Shown piece after piece: positions 63,957 to 64,000 of a stretch of 64,000 nt of DNA. The notes beneath the pieces were generated by a model. The model did not search any database. It was not told where the DNA came from and saw nothing but the letters and a program-made list of their open reading frames with translations. This stretch comes from Pannonibacter carbonis (lineage in GTDB: Bacteria; Pseudomonadota; Alphaproteobacteria; Rhizobiales; Stappiaceae), in NCBI RefSeq assembly GCF_003012935.1, contig NZ_PUDR01000018.1, positions 1 through 64,000 on the forward strand. Direction: 5' to 3'. Position 1 is the first letter of the stretch, and the number at the start of each line of letters is the position of its first letter. A program made the translations under genes and the position numbers.

Positions 63957-64000
63957 GCGCCGTCAAGGCCATGACCGTGTCGGCCGCCGACATTGCGGCC
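63953..64000 (+). CDS. phosphonate ABC transporter, permease 2 (start only)
   Basis: The last 48 bp encode the first 16 residues ([16 protein letters not shown]) of a gene coupled by ATGA to phnE1 and cut by the window edge. From the order phnD-C-E1 it should be phnE2. The sequence itself is too short to confirm. Confidence 0.55.
   Translation, partial: MSAVKAMTVSAADIAA

Overview
The window is a high-G+C chromosome segment with the gene content and style of an alphaproteobacterium, most likely of the order Hyphomicrobiales (Rhizobiales). The evidence is rhizobial-type exopolysaccharide genes (ExoP-, ExoY- and LpsL-like), a transglutaminase-like cysteine peptidase of the BTLCP family, a phnFGHIJKLM plus phnDCE phosphonate locus with Pho boxes, and several sugar ABC operons. 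The family is inferred, not read directly. No rRNA, tRNA or CRISPR array was recognised.

Layout. 1-300: start of an IS3-type transposase gene running off the left edge, its probable terminal region and a small tandem repeat. 724-4655: a secreted Sel1-repeat protein and an isolated HK97-type phage capsid gene. 5009-24806: a surface-polysaccharide locus. It holds precursor enzymes (UDP-glucose dehydrogenase, UDP-glucuronate 4-epimerase, GalU), glycosyltransferases, a pyruvyl-transferase-like protein, a Wzx flippase, a Wzy polymerase, an O-antigen-ligase-family protein, a Wzz/tyrosine autokinase (ExoP-like), a PPP-family phosphatase and an ExoY-like initiating transferase. Its central part (about 8580-13700) is visibly AT-rich and looks imported. 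A second flippase/glycosyltransferase pair lies at 38671-40826. No outer-membrane export protein (Wza/ExoF type) is present here.

25872-33256: a LacI-type regulator with three palindromic operators, followed by a binding protein, two permeases, an ATPase, a GH63/MGH1-like glycoside hydrolase and a PIG-L deacetylase, which together look like uptake and breakdown of a small glycoside. 33344-38541: a DeoR-type regulator with a twin palindromic operator, followed by a Ugp-like ABC importer. 40852-42666: adenine deaminase.

42745-51458: an unusual small biosynthetic cluster around a LysR regulator. It contains a KAS III ketosynthase, a class III aminotransferase, a hot-dog thioesterase, an EamA exporter, an ATP-grasp (PGM1-like) ligase and an MFS exporter on one strand, and an acyl-CoA dehydrogenase on the other. 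Two of these genes carry lesions (an in-frame TGA and a one-base frameshift). A zinc alcohol dehydrogenase follows.

52818-64000: the C-P lyase locus. phnF-GHIJKLM and phnD-C-E1-(E2, cut by the edge) are two transcription units, each preceded by a Pho box and the same 12-bp PhnF-type palindrome. They are separated by a divergent methyltransferase gene. The most remarkable observation is that PhnJ lacks three of the four C-terminal cysteines that define the radical-SAM C-P lyase, although the rest of the protein and operon look intact.
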